Assembly: GCA_037783415.1 (NCBI GenBank) | Contig: JAZGTN010000214.1 | Coordinates: forward strand, 806,001 to 870,000 | DNA from: Leptasterias polaris | Taxonomy: Eukaryota; Echinodermata; Asteroidea; Forcipulatida; Asteriidae | Direction of reading: 5' to 3' | DNA length: 64,000 nucleotides | Shown: one piece after another, positions 49,404 through 62,200 of the stretch | How positions within the stretch are numbered: position 1 is the stretch's first letter | Layout of the letters: every line of letters begins with the position of its first letter | Program-made: the position numbers and the translations under genes | Notes under the pieces: model-generated | Seen by the model: only the letters and a program-made list of their open reading frames with translations | Database searches by the model: none | What the model was told of the DNA's origin: nothing

Positions 49404-49546
49404 TGGACAGTAGAGGGCAGTATGCCTTTTTTCTAACCTGCCAAACCACAAACACAAGATTTTTGTTCCAGTGAGGGCAGAGCGTCAGTTACTGATGCCT
49501 TTATGGAAATGTAAGAGAAAACAAACTCACCACAAGAGGGCGCAAT
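49404..49546. promoter_or_regulatory. Two CTCF-like motifs
   Basis: CAGTAGAGGGCAGT at 49408 and CCACAAGAGGGCGC at 49530 each match the vertebrate CTCF core (CCASYAGRKGGCRS) with about one mismatch. They are some 120 bp apart in the same orientation. Functional relevance is speculative. Confidence 0.2.
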
Positions 49547-50299
49547 ACACTTTCTGAAGGTCCCTCGAGCACACACCTACACACTGTATCTAAGCAACCA
49601 TGCCAAGTCTAGGACGATGATCGCAGACAAATTCATGAAGATTTCTTGACACACGAATTAAATTAACGACCATTGAACTGCATCTCAAATGCATTGTGGC
49701 AAGTTTATTGAGACGTGGGCTTGAAAAACATTTGTTTTTCTCTGTTTCCTTCACCCTCGTACAATTTTAGCTTATTTTTAGTCATTTAAAAAAACAAAAC
49801 AAAAACGTGTAACTAAACCCTTTTGCTGGCTTGAGTCAAGTAATATTTTAGCTTCAGGCTGGAAAACCAAATAAGTTTGGCAGTATCAAATTTCCTCAGA
49901 GATTTTTCATTAGAAAGTATTATTTTATTTTTACAGTACTGTACTTTAAACAAAATAGTTGCAAATTTGTTGATGACGGCCAGGGTTTTCAAGCCCAAAT
50001 CACATCCTATCAAAAAGTCAGAGATTGAAATCCCTTTGGACAAAACTGTCCCTGTCCCAGCTATTACTTTCAGGGAACTACAAGTCTTGTAGTCTACTAG
50101 CTTATATCCCTAACTAAATAGTGGTGACTTTACTTTCAAAGTGATGAAGTAACAACTGTTTTTATAACACTAATAATGCTGTGCATCCTTTATAAACTTC
50201 AGGCTAGTAAACAGCTTTTGCAATAGTATATTTGGTTTGATCCAACATTGATGTACTGTATAATCAGTGCTTTCTCCAAGTCGTGCAGAGAAAACAAAT

Positions 50300-50395
50300 C
50301 CACAGGCATAATCTAAGGGTGGGAATTGAACCCACAACCTTCACATTGTGGAGCAGATATCTTAACTACCACACCACCAACCAGGCCTGGTGACC
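50300..50395 (-). repeat. Second tRNA-like SINE type
   Basis: The minus strand reads TGGTGGTGTGGTAGTTAAGA with GTGGGTTCAATTCCCACCCT and ends in GCCTGTGGATTTG. The same CAAATCCACAGGC end occurs next to the tRNA-like segment at 52.34 kb, defining a family. Confidence 0.6.
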
Positions 50396-52271
50396 AGAGA
50401 TTATTTTGAATCCTGCAATTAGCAGTGAGTACTCTGCAAATGATTCATATAGTTTTTGTAACGTTCAGAAAAACAATGAACAATTATCTTAATCTGGAAG
50501 CTTACTCTGTACAAACTGAACAATGGTACAAATTGTCTTGAGAAACACTTCCATGCATCTTGAGACAGTGCTATATTTTGAGAACAAGATTTCTCCCCCC
50601 AAACTCTCAGTTTCCATCTCAATTTTAGCTGGATCGAAATAAGCTCAAACAAATCAATGTGTAAAACATCTCTAACTGTTTCTTGAAAACATGACCACAT
50701 GAATTTTAATGAAGTTTCCACACTCGTATGTTGTGTTTATTGAAAACCACTCAACTGGAAGGAATGTGCTCTTCCTGACGGCAATGTTGCACCATGCGGC
50801 CATGCCGTATATAAATAACTTTTCCTTCATTTCACTTTGGTTTTGATGTTACTACCTCACCAACCCCCCCCCCCCCCCCCCCCCGAAAAAAAAGTCAAAG
50901 GGCTGTATATCTTTGGTTTAGAATAAAAATGGCACATCCTAACAAGAAAAAGGTGATTCTTGTTCACCATATGTGGAGTTTTATAATGCCCATTTTTGCT
51001 GCAATGGTTACTGTTGGAATTTATCAAGGAGGGATTGACATTTGAAGCGTCTGGAGATAAAGCTATATCCTTTTCAGTGCAGTCTCCTGCCGGTTCACAC
51101 TGATACAACAAACGGAAAATCAATTCAAGTCAAATATATAAAGGTCAGGATTCAACATTTCTGAGAATTTCACAGTTAGGCGATGCAAGGTGAAATCCTG
51201 TGTGCAGGATTAGTTCTATTCTCTTTCTACTTCTTTGAGATAATTTAATCGACCATGTGACCTATGACATCACATGTTTACAAAAGAGCCACAGAGCATG
51301 GACTTCCTGCAGGCATGGTTTGTACCGCTTCATGAAAGAAAACATTAAATCTTACATTTTCTGGAAATTGCACAGTACAATTTGTATCAACCTTTGATGA
51401 AGAACAGGGGAGCACCAAAACTTGTTCAGCTGTTACTTTTCACATTTTTTGATTTTTGAGCTACATGTAGTTATGATGAAAAATTTATAATTTATCGTAT
51501 GACCAGTGTAGGATCTTGCCTGCCAGGAAATGCCCATGAATGTTTAATGTCACTCTTTTTGTTAACAAGGTGACATAGTCTAGCACCAGTATTCACTCCG
51601 ACTGCCTGCTTGCATCTCACAGCTGTACCAACACGTATGCAATTAACGCTTTTGATATCTTCTCCTTATTCTATTCAAATTTACTTTCTTCTTTAATTTA
51701 CCAATTTTGCAACTCATCCTGTATAAATGTGATCATGATAAAAGTGCAAAGTCTTCACAAACTATTTCAATCTTTACAATTTTTTGAAAATCCACTCTCC
51801 ACATAAGTTTATCAACATACACCAGTTTATGAAAGATGGCCAACATGTTTCAGGACGGAAAAATTATCACTGGTGGTAATTTGCCAGACAGCGTTGCAAG
51901 CAACAACAAAATAGTGAAGCATCCACCAGGAGGGAAAGTGCTTTTATTTCTACAATAGTACTATCAACCTCCTACAGTGACTCAGGATTGTTGATATTTA
52001 TTGCAAATGACTGCAACAGAATCTCCAATAAATCTGAACAACAGCTCTAGGATCTGCAGCGACTGCTGCGGGGCAATACTACAAGTAATTGTCTGCTGCC
52101 GATTAGGTTTCGCTCTGATGAGCGTTTCAAAGTAACATTAGGCCAGATTAAAACAGCCTCTATGATTGAGTTTCATTAAAGGAAATATTTGCAAATTTTT
52201 GTTGTTTTTGCTAAACTATGTTTATATGATAGATGTAAACTTTGCATCGGGGATATCAAATTTAATTTGTT

Positions 52272-52464
52272 TTTTACCCTTACACCAATGTGTGTTAAGC
52301 ACTGTATACTCAGTACTTACCCGAGTTCTGTTTTAAAAAAAATCCACAGGCAAATCACTCGAGTGGGATTCAAACCCAGTACCTTTACATTGCTAGAGCA
52401 GAACTCGGGTAAGTACTGAGTAATGAGTATACAGTGCTTAGCACACATTGGTGCAAGGGTAAAA
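52272..52464. repeat. Head-to-head SINE arms forming a long inverted repeat
   Basis: The left arm begins ACCCTTACACCAATGTGTGT and ends TACTTACCCGAGTTCTG. The right arm, beginning CAGAACTCGGGTAAGTACTG, is its near-perfect inverted copy (about 60 bp). Between them lies a tRNA B-box-like segment (GTGGGATTCAAACCCAGTAC). The structure could form a long hairpin. Confidence 0.75.
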
Positions 52465-53007
52465 AAAAAAATTATATTTTTATATATTGAGCCAACAATT
52501 TCAACAAACATACAAGATACAAGAAGGTAAAGGACATGTAAATGTAAAACCTTACAAAGTAGAACAATTATTGGAAACCAGAAATCATCAAAGAAATATT
52601 AAAATATTAAAGCAACAGAACAGTTACAGAAGACACAAACAATTGAAAACAAATCGCAAGACAAACCCATTCTAAGATGGCCAGGATTAATCAAAGTGAA
52701 CCAAAAACCACTACGACTCATAAATAATAGTCCATTCTCACAATGGGAAATGAATACACGTAAAATGATAAAAGGCAATCTTTGGAAATAAGTATTTACG
52801 ATCAAATAAATAAAAGGAGATAAGGCTGCACTCGCCCAGAATAAATGCACATCCATTAAGAATATTACAAGCTCCATGGAAGGAGTTCTTACAGAGGGAC
52901 ATCAATACCAAGCCTCGTGACAAGACGAGTCAAATTTCGATCTCGTTTCATTCCTACACTATCTTTAATCTTGATAAGGTACATGTATGAACATCATGAC
53001 AGTGTAT

Positions 53008-53690
53008 TAAAGGCAAAGTATACCTTTGGCTTTTGGAATCATTCCATTCTTTCAATCCTATAGACGATGTGACCTCTGACGTCATTTGAAAATCATAACA
53101 TGATGCGCGCGCATGTCGCCAGGCAAAACCTTTGTGTACTTGACAGCCAGCTAGAAAGTACATGCAATATTACCATGACTACGCGTCTTTTTGCCCGGCG
53201 GAACATGACTTGGACAACAGACTTGTCAACAGAGGGCGGTTTAAATGTAAACAGAGGTCACATCGTCTATACAAATATACAATAAAAATTACCTGTGAAA
53301 ATTTCATTTCAAAAGGTGGTAGCGTTTTTGAGATGTTGTCAAAAATCTGGAGCAGTTATGTCCACGCAGGAAGAAAAATCCGTATTTGAAATACACAATC
53401 TGAGAAACGCTTCATGCAGAAACGTTTCTCAGATTGAAATGTTTTTGAATCCCTCTCTCTAAATCCACATACATTTCTTTAAAGGGAATTGTTTCTCAAA
53501 ATGTTATCAACAGCTGCAGTGCTTCAAAATATTTTTATCATGGTTACTTTTGTTTTTTCTATTTTCTATTTTTGTATTCGTTTATTTTTACTTCCTTGTT
53601 CTTCTTTTGTAGGCCTATTGTCTTGCCAGTGAAGAAGTGAAATAAAAAATAAAATAAAAAAGGTATACCCTCACTTTAGGACTGATACTA
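53008..53690. mobile_element. MITE copy (AAAGG..GTATAC family) with nested insertion
   Basis: It starts AAAGGCAAAGTATACCTTTG. It contains the internal hairpin ACAATCTGAGAAACG..CGTTTCTCAGATTG (53394-53438), as in the 58.8 kb copy. A GGTATACC near 53.66 kb may be the far end. It is interrupted by the 213-bp element at 53059-53271. Confidence 0.65.
53059..53271. mobile_element. 213-bp MITE with perfect 20-bp inverted ends, TA target
   Basis: TATAGACGATGTGACCTCTG at 53059-53078 is exactly inverted at 53252-53271. The flanking TA on each side fits Tc1/mariner-like insertion. The 58.8 kb copy of the host element lacks this insertion at the matching place. Confidence 0.8.
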
Positions 53691-55529
53691 GAGAAAGAAA
53701 AGACCTGCTACACTGCAGTCCTTCAAAACATTGCCTTTTATTACCACAAGAGATGACACAAGAGGAGCATTCTAAACAGTTAGAAACTTGAGAATGATCC
53801 ATGAGAACCAAGCTATAAGTTATGGTTATCAATCAGCCACAAGACTTGCAAAATTTGAATAATTTCTTCCAATACTTATCTGAGTCCATACCTTAAGGAA
53901 TTATCATTGTATTTTTATTATGACAAGTGCTTGTTAAGAACACAACATTGGGAAGGAATTAAGGCCAACATCTACAAAGTAAATTCTCTTTAACAGAAGA
54001 AAGTTGACATCAATCACATGAACAATGTAATTTACAGATACATTTTTTGCATTAATACGCTCAGTAGCCAGATGTGCAAGAGTTATTAAAAAAAAAAATT
54101 TTTGGTGGTGAAGGCGACAGAGGGCAAGGTTTTAAAAACAATTTCAAAAATGTTCATGGAAGATAAAGAGCATGCACATTCAGTTACCCATAATTCACCA
54201 CTTCCGCTACGACAATACATAAGAAATGTTTTGTATGAAGTAAATTATTACAATACACTATCAATTTTTAAAATCTCAATTGAGTCAACTCAATTTTTCT
54301 TTAACTGTCTGCTTTTCAAAAAGTCAAATACACAATTTTCTTTCCCAGTCTGCCATCAATACATCCTTTAAAAAATTTCCGCTCAGCAAAAAATAGCAGC
54401 ATACCAGTCATAGATGGTACATGTGACATGGTATTTTGGCTGGTAACCTTTTTCTGTTAAGCATACGTCTTGAAATGGTTAGCTACTTTTGGGGCCCAGA
54501 GGTGTTCTCCTCTTTTGGCCGAGTGTGCGTTTTTAATCAAATTTTATAAAAGATTACTCGTGTTCCAATGTACAACGTGTAATAAGCTTGACAATCAGTA
54601 TGTACATTGACATGTCCTTTAATAGGATCTAGCTAATGCCCTATATTGAAATAATTATATCCTTGTATTGCACATTGGGGAGGGCACGACAGTGTTTTAG
54701 CTCTAAATATAGATTTGAAATAGATTTGAAATGTCATTTCAAGCTCTGGGGTCATTATACAGTAGCTGTCACTGCGTCAAATGTGGCACTGTGAGTACTA
54801 TGAAAAAACACTATAGAGCCATTAACACCAGCAAAACACAAAAATGAAGAACACGATTCAGCTCGACCCATTTGCATACGCGATGGGGGTCATAATATGC
54901 AAATCAGCCTTCCAAAAGGGTCACTAATGGCTATCTAGCAGTTGGTACCGTCCAATGCATGGGAAACACCATATGAATTTGACTTCCAGGCTATGAGCAC
55001 AAATTTTCATTAAATTTAATGTAGCGTAAGAATGGAGCGGATGTTAATAACTGCGTACGACAGTTTTAAGGCTTATTGCCCCCACTGAAGGCATTAGTTC
55101 CTAGAATATTTGACCTCAGGGAGAAGGAAAGTTTAGGCTTTCTTGACAGGAAAAAACATGAAGAGAAATAAAAAATGGCGTGTCTGAACATGCTGTGATG
55201 ATGGGATTTGTAGATGCTGGTTGTGTGGGTGGATCCCACACTCATGCATAGGAAAGTAAATGTCATGAAGCCAGCTTCTCATGGTATTGTAGACTTCCTT
55301 AAACTCACAATATGCATGATGAGCTTCGGCCTATTCCCAAGACATTGTTAGGAGCAATAAACATTCAGACGAATTACTTACATGTACACAACTCAAACAG
55401 ACCATTACATGTAGATTGGCATATCAACTGTTATCAAATAGTAGCTGTCAAATAACAACTCTCAAATAGTATCAACAAATTCTGTTCATTATACAACTTT
55501 GTGATGTACTTGCACTTTTTGAAATATTC

Positions 55530-55825
55530 AATTCAGTTCAATGTAACATTTATTTCCACCACATCCAAAAAGTAAATATTTTTTAAATTTGTTTTTATGA
55601 GAGATGGCCTAACATCACAAAGCCATGGACGGCCACTTCAAGGTGAGGGCTACACTTAACTGATTTCGGCTATCGACCCAAATCAACTGCCACCAGGAGT
55701 ACGCTGCCACCTACTCCTGGGCTGAAACAGGGTTACCCCCTTCACAGTCTGTAAGGATGTAGGCATGGATATCATCCACTAGGAGCCTGGCAGGTAGGGC
55801 AGAATGCACTTCCTTCCCAACTTAA
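55530..55825 (-). repeat. Dispersed repeat fragment
   Basis: The block with CATGGACGGCCACTTCAAGG, ACTGCCACCAGGAGT and ATGTAGGCATGGATATCATC resembles a repeat I recall from echinoderm sequences. No ends or coding frame are visible. The assignment is from memory and the orientation is uncertain. Confidence 0.35.
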
Positions 55826-57019
55826 ATATCTTTAATATCTTATGGAAAATATTGAGAGTGGATGCCAAATTTCAAAAAAGCAACTCTTGTGATGGATATG
55901 CTTTGATGAACAGAACAACACCAAAACAGAATGAAAACAAAATAGTATCTACATTGAAATAAAACATTGAGTCACTTTTCCAAATGTTATCGAAGAAACT
56001 TGAGATAACATTCATGGATGGCTTTGGTGATTCATCAAAAAAGAACAAATTTTTGTATAAAAACCAGACACATCTCAATGTACAAGACTTCATGCAATGG
56101 CCATTGACTTTTAGGATTCGCCAAGCAGTGTATCACTAGACAGAAGGACCATTTTATTGGTTAATTCACTAGTTGGCTTTTTGCTTATAGCCCATTTTTT
56201 TTCAGATTTATGCATAATTTATGCAGGCAGTAGGGGTCAGGGTTCACAAGGTAATGCTGATTACTCCGCATCTCCTTGTCAAAAACACAGCACACCTGGG
56301 ATAAAAATAACGAGCACTTTGAGATTAGCTTTTATAAAAAATATCTATCGTTATCATTTTAACCAGCCAGACAGACCACTTGAACAACAGTTTGATTGGT
56401 CTTCAGATGCTGCAACTGGCATTTGGCCAGCGGACCACTGCAGGAATTGATGTGCATCATCATTTATTTTATCATGCCATAGCATCTACCGAGACATTAA
56501 ATGTACCGTAAGTTTCTTCCAGGAGGAGCTGGCAACTGCAACAAGAGACACAGACCAGAGGGGCGCCATTATTGAGCAGACTTAGCCAAAGTAAATGAGC
56601 AAAGTTAAAATAATTTGCAAGACTTAAGGAATGACTAGTAGGGTACTTGAGAAACCAACTGGAAACCAAGGAGCTATCCGCCCGCCTTTTAGTCAAAACT
56701 GAACTTCACTTCCAATACATGTAAATTAAGCAGGCCGATCAGGAGATGCCCAGACACCCAGCTAAGATCTACAGAAAGGGTGTCTTTACCCAAATTCAAA
56801 AACAGGGCGGCAAACTTCCAATACATTGAAAGATTCAGAAAGATGTGGAAAATTATAATAAAGTGTCCATCAGACGCCCACACCCCAGCTAATAATAATA
56901 TCTACACAAATGGAATCCACATTTGCCCACAATTAAAAAAAAAAAGTTGACCAACTTCTAATGCATGTAAATGGCTGATTTAAAGCAGATTATACAATAT
57001 TGAAGACAGAGTGGTGAAA

Positions 57020-57310
57020 ATACTCCAGGTCACCCTTCTGGCTAACACAAAGAAAGGACTCACACCCTTCTGGTAACACCAAGAAAAGACTCCCAGTCTA
57101 CCTTCTGGCTAACACCAAGAAAAGACTCCCAATCAACTTTGTGGCTAACACTAAGAAAAGACTCACAGTAACCCTTCTGGCTAACACTAAGAAAATACCC
57201 CCAGTAACCCTTCTGGCTAACACTAAGAAAAGACCCCCAAGTAACCCTTCTGGCTAACACTAGAAGACTCCCACACTATGATAAAGACTCCCAGTTACCT
57301 TTCTGGCTCA
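57020..57310. repeat. 36-bp minisatellite, about 8 copies
   Basis: The unit is TAACCCTTCTGGCTAACACT followed by AAGAAAAGACTCCCAG. Small indels occur in the outer copies. The unit length keeps a minus frame open (FLSVSQKGYW-type repeat) without gene support. Confidence 0.9.
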
Positions 57311-58832
57311 ACGAGATAATCCTTTTAAGGTAAGGGCTCGAAAGGAAGAGCTGTAAAAACAGAAAAATGTTCCAGATGAAAACACTCCAGTATGCTGGAG
57401 GCATACAGGACCTTTAACAAGCACTAATCAGCAGACAACTTTCAAGCAAATTCCTCTGAATTCAAGCGAGACGATTTACAGGGTGGGGGGGGGGGGGGGG
57501 TGGGGTGGGACACAAGGGGTTATTTACTTCTTAGTCAGAGAGAGTAATGTCTTTTCAGTTGTTTAATGTTGTTTAAATAATATATTTTAATTAATGTCGT
57601 CCCATGGAGTGAGAGCCAGGCAGCTGGTAAAGCAAGTTCCTCATAATGTATTGTCTGGCAAGGGGATGAGGGGGGTGCTTCTCATTATGCACAGACAATC
57701 ATTATCATAGAGCGTGAAAAAACGCCAAATAGATACAGTAGTTGAATCCTAGAGAATGATAAGGGCCCCCAGGGACAGATTCAAGTAATTTGAATGTCCT
57801 GACTGAGATTGAAGTAACCATTGGAATGAAGATATCTCAGATAATAACAAAGGGTCTACGCACCATTGGTATATAGACCACTCGTTTTGACATGATTGTT
57901 GGCTAATATCAGGAGAAGTACCTCATTGCAACGTTTTGGAACAAATAATTCATTACTGTCATCATTACTGTCAAATAAAACACACCATGCAACCAGCCAC
58001 TGAAAACTTTATTTCATACAGTGGTCAAGATCTAGTGAAGATCAAAAAAATTTAAAATATTTCAGGGATTTTGTGGTTTTTCTAGAGTACAAAAACTGTA
58101 TGGACTTTGTTAGCCTTTGAGAAAAACTCTGCTAGAGTCGAATACAATAGGTCACTGGCTGGCAATCAGGTTGCAGCAGCTATTTCTAATTTCTCAACTT
58201 TTTAATCCGATAGCTTTTCATACAATCATCCTCCCTGAAACTTGTTTTAAACATTCACTGAAATTAATTGCGAGACAAATCCTTAAAGCTCTCAGCCAAC
58301 ATAAAAACGTTCACAGATTTGTACATAATTTACATGGTTATAAAGATGTATAAATGATTTCAGATTTACCCAGTCAGTTTCTCTCGTGGTATATTACTTG
58401 AATTTGTCAAAACAAATACTTTGGAGATCACTCTTGATCAATAAACTCCATTTACCAGGAGCTCCAAAATATGCAAAACTAATTTGATGAAATCCATACT
58501 GCACTAATGACCTTACAGTCTTGAGCCAATGATATGTATATTTTCTTCGGTGTTGTGTTCTCTCATCTAATTGGATATAAATATTCACAGCTTGGTTACA
58601 ACGTATTTTATTTGAAACTACAGGATGGAAATTAATCTACTTTTCCAGAAAGAAACCTGATATGTCATTTACCTTTACAATGCACAGGATGATTTAAATT
58701 TAACTCATACAATATATTTTAATTGATACACCTTGAATATTCCTTAATAATAGCATTGTTTGTAAGCAATAAATTATTTTTGCTGGCTTTTAATTCCAGA
58801 TGAGTTTTGTATTTAATATAATTATGTTTTTA

Positions 58833-59225
58833 AAGGCAAAGCATACATTTGGTTTTTTGAACCGTTCGATTGTTTTAATCCTACATAAATGAAGATATAA
58901 ACAATAAAACTAACTTGTGAAAATTTCACTTCAAAAGGTGGTTGCGTTTTTTAGATATCGCCAAAAAACCAGAGTGAATATGTCCACGCAGGAAGAATAA
59001 TCCCTATAGGGATACACAATCTGAGAAACGTTTCTGTCAGAAACGCTTCTCAGATTCAAATTTTGGAGCATAAAACCTGATATCTTTTTCCAAAACCACA
59101 TTACTTTTGAGTGAAATGATTCTCAAAATGCTTACAATCACAATCAAAAGCTGCAGTACTTGTAACCAAGTAAGTTTTTATTGCCATTAATTTTAAGAGT
59201 GATCACCAAATGTATACAGACCCTT
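58833..59225. mobile_element. MITE copy with both ends (AAAGG..GTATAC family)
   Basis: AAAGGCAAAGCATACATTTG at the left is mirrored by CACCAAATGTATACAGACCC then TTT at the right. It carries the internal hairpin ATCTGAGAAACGTTTC..GAAACGCTTCTCAGAT. This copy is the least disrupted of the three in the window. Confidence 0.75.
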
Positions 59226-61196
59226 TGACTTATTACGCTGTTTAAATCCAACAATGCCTCATTAAACCTGACCACCCTGCTTCGTTAAAACAATCACAAT
59301 CAATCTAAAGACTGCGTCTGGAAGTAGTTGAGTTTAATTAGAACACATGGAACCTAAACCTCTATGAGAACGAATTTAAACAATCCTTTGTGTCGAGTAA
59401 GTACTTATGTATACCTTGTAAATGAACAACTAATAATCATACATTGGGTGTGCTGTATTTTTAATGAGTCATAGCTTTACATGTACATGTATTACATGTC
59501 AATGTTATTATAATGAGTTCTTTTCTAATTGAAGTTTGTATTGTACAAATCCAGAAACAATTATTTTTATTTTTTATTTATTTGTTAGTCTTACTTTTTT
59601 ATTATACTATGTCTGATAATATCAAACGGCATTTTTTTTTTTACTGTTTAAAACATGAACATGTACCAAGAAATTTCAACTCAAAGAAAAACAACAAACA
59701 ATACGAAACAGCATGGTGTCACTTCTTTGATTTAAGTTTATTATGGAGAGCATATTTATAAAACATGTGAATGTTGAAAGGACTTCGTTCAACTTTAAGT
59801 TGATTTCAGGGTTTGTATGGTGAAGGTTTGCAGAGAAACCATGTGTGGTGGTTCCGAGAAAACTTAGAGGTTTCTGAATGTGTTCATCATCATTTTCATT
59901 AGCAAAAGTAATTACAGCAATGTTTGTATTTGTAATGAAGTTGTAGAAATGTGATAACAGAATCTGAACAAAATTTGTTCCACTACAAAAACAAAATAAA
60001 AATTGACAAAAATGACTGTTGAAATGATAAATTCAACAAAGCTGGATTTCCTATTCTAACAGAGTCTCTGTCCACTGTTTTGAAGCTCTGCGTTTTCAAA
60101 GGTCAACTTAAAGAAGGACTACAGTCTAAGTTATTTAAAGAAAACAGTTCATTGATATCAATCTGAAAGCTCACCGATTATAAAAGTTCATACCAGTACT
60201 GTCAAAGTAATTAAAACATTAAATAAAGACTCCATTAAGTCAACAATTCTTATTTTGATTGCCACATTCCAAATCAGATGGATATGAAAATGTGAAAATT
60301 CCGGACCAAACAAAAAATCATTGTTTTCACTAAATATCAAATGAAATGACATGAAATGACATGAATTACCACATATCGGTGTGTTTATTATTAACATACC
60401 CATCTGAAAAAACATCATGGTCTTCTCTTTCCTCCCAACAGTTCAAGTTACGTCAGTTTGTCTATGCACGAATGAGAGCAGGTGTTGACATTTAATCTTA
60501 AAATAGCAGGCCTCAGCTGCTTCAAACAAACTCAACCTGACCAGAAGAAGTTTTCAAGAAAGCTGAAATGAACCTTAGTGAGAATGTCTCAACAAAATCA
60601 GAAGTCTTAATTGTTGGGTGTATTTGCAAATAGCTTGATGTCCACATTGTGTATTCCACTGGGTTTTTCTGAGAAAAGGATATCGTCGAACAACTAGAGC
60701 GAGGATTGCTATGGGTCAGCTTTTGGCTGCAGAGGCAAACTTCAAGAAAGTGTTCATATTTGTCGTACTCTGGCACAATTGGACACATACTTTAATCCAT
60801 GGAAGGAAAAAAGTCATGCTAGAAATTTTCATAGTTGAGCAAAGGCCATTTTTAGAGAAAATAATTCAATCATTAACCTTTGAGGCTACATGTAGCTGTT
60901 GTGTTTGGTTGCTAAACAGCAGAAGTAAACATTGCTGTATTCATCTTGTAAGCCTGTACTTGAGTCTACAGTACACATGAAGATGTGTTTGTACAGTATA
61001 TTTACTGACTTTCTAATTTTGAATAATAGCCCGATCAATGTGGAAAGTTGCCCTGACTTTTACTGACTCTCATGATCTCCAGCAAAATCAATTTCAAGGG
61101 ATCACGGCGCCATCAGAAAATATCCATCCCTCATGATGATCTCGATGAACAAATAATGATTAAAATGAGAAGAAAATAAGAAATGCCTGAGCTTAC

Positions 61197-61238
61197 CACA
61201 GTGACATGGGTCGCTGCTTTGATGTGTCCAGAGTGCAT
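61197..61238 (-). CDS. DPP6-like: Candidate first exon G, most distal (14 codons)
   Basis: ATG at 61238 (A at -3, AGG-ATG), frame MHSGHIKAATHVTV, phase 0 at a GTAAGC donor after GTG. The sequence upstream (61240-61400) is more GC-rich than average and looks like a 5' leader. This would put the promoter 47 kb from the transmembrane exon, which is common for first introns of this family in vertebrates. Support is by phase, start context and donor only. Confidence 0.48.
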
Positions 61239-62200
61239 CCTAACGCAACAAGCTCTAATCTCACCATAAAACAACCTCAAGAGCAAACTTTCTCCGCAAT
61301 TTTATTCCACTCAGTTGACGAGACGATCTCCCACTGTCAGTTTATGTAAGTGACATCAAAAGAAATGCTCGCCCCTCTCCGATGGTAACTTAGCGAGGTT
61401 GAAACAGTCCTCCTGGTAGACTCGCTGAGATAAACAAGGATCCTTTTGATTTGATTGCAGTTAGTACTTCATGGGATTGGTTTGACAGTCGTCTACATAC
61501 ACACAGTTGTAACTCCAACCCTAGACAGTATGCACAGCTTGTTGCATCTAAGCCCGCGCAGGTGACTCCAAACACTATTAATGCATATATAATTCAATTT
61601 TTAATGATGCAGGAATTGATGGTTAACCATGTTTTTTTTTTAAACTCTCCTATTGTGTAGTGTAAACACGAGGGTGCATGTACATCTAATACATTTTAGA
61701 TTAATGTCATTTGCTATGTTTGCAGAAAGTGAACAGGAGTGTCTGGTCCACTCACGGCTAGTGATGACAAGTGTGCAGACACGTGGTGATAATGCTGTAT
61801 GCACACATTGAGTAGTGGCAAGATCTCATACAACTCCTACACTACAGTAGTCAGCATCTCTCTCCCCCTCTCTCTTGCTCTCCTCAGTCTGAGAACTGAA
61901 GTCACATATTCGGCTGAACACGGGCTCAGCCCCCAGTAAACAAGTGCGGACATCCGATGAAATGTTTCTTCCACTGGTACAATCAAATCAGATAAGGGGC
62001 TTTACTGCCACTCCAGATTAACTTGGAAAGCAGAGTTGTCAAAATTGAATTCTTGAAAAACCCTTGCTTGGCATTTTTGCCGGATGGAGGAAATTCAGTT
62101 TGAGATGTGTGAATGAGCCTGCCTTGAAGGTCACTGAGGCGTTACATTTTAATCAACTTTTATTGCATTTGCTACTTTAATGAAATCAAAATATCTGAGA
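61239..62200 (-). promoter_or_regulatory. Possible promoter and leader of candidate exon G
   Basis: The stretch has higher GC than its surroundings, a CT-rich block at about 61.86-61.89 kb and no repeat. No convincing TATA box or initiator could be fixed. The assignment follows only from the position upstream of exon G. Confidence 0.25.

Noticed and set aside
55382..55405. ATG-led 8-codon phase-0 segment before GTAAGT
   Set aside because: Too short and hydrophobic (MVCLSCVH); likely chance.
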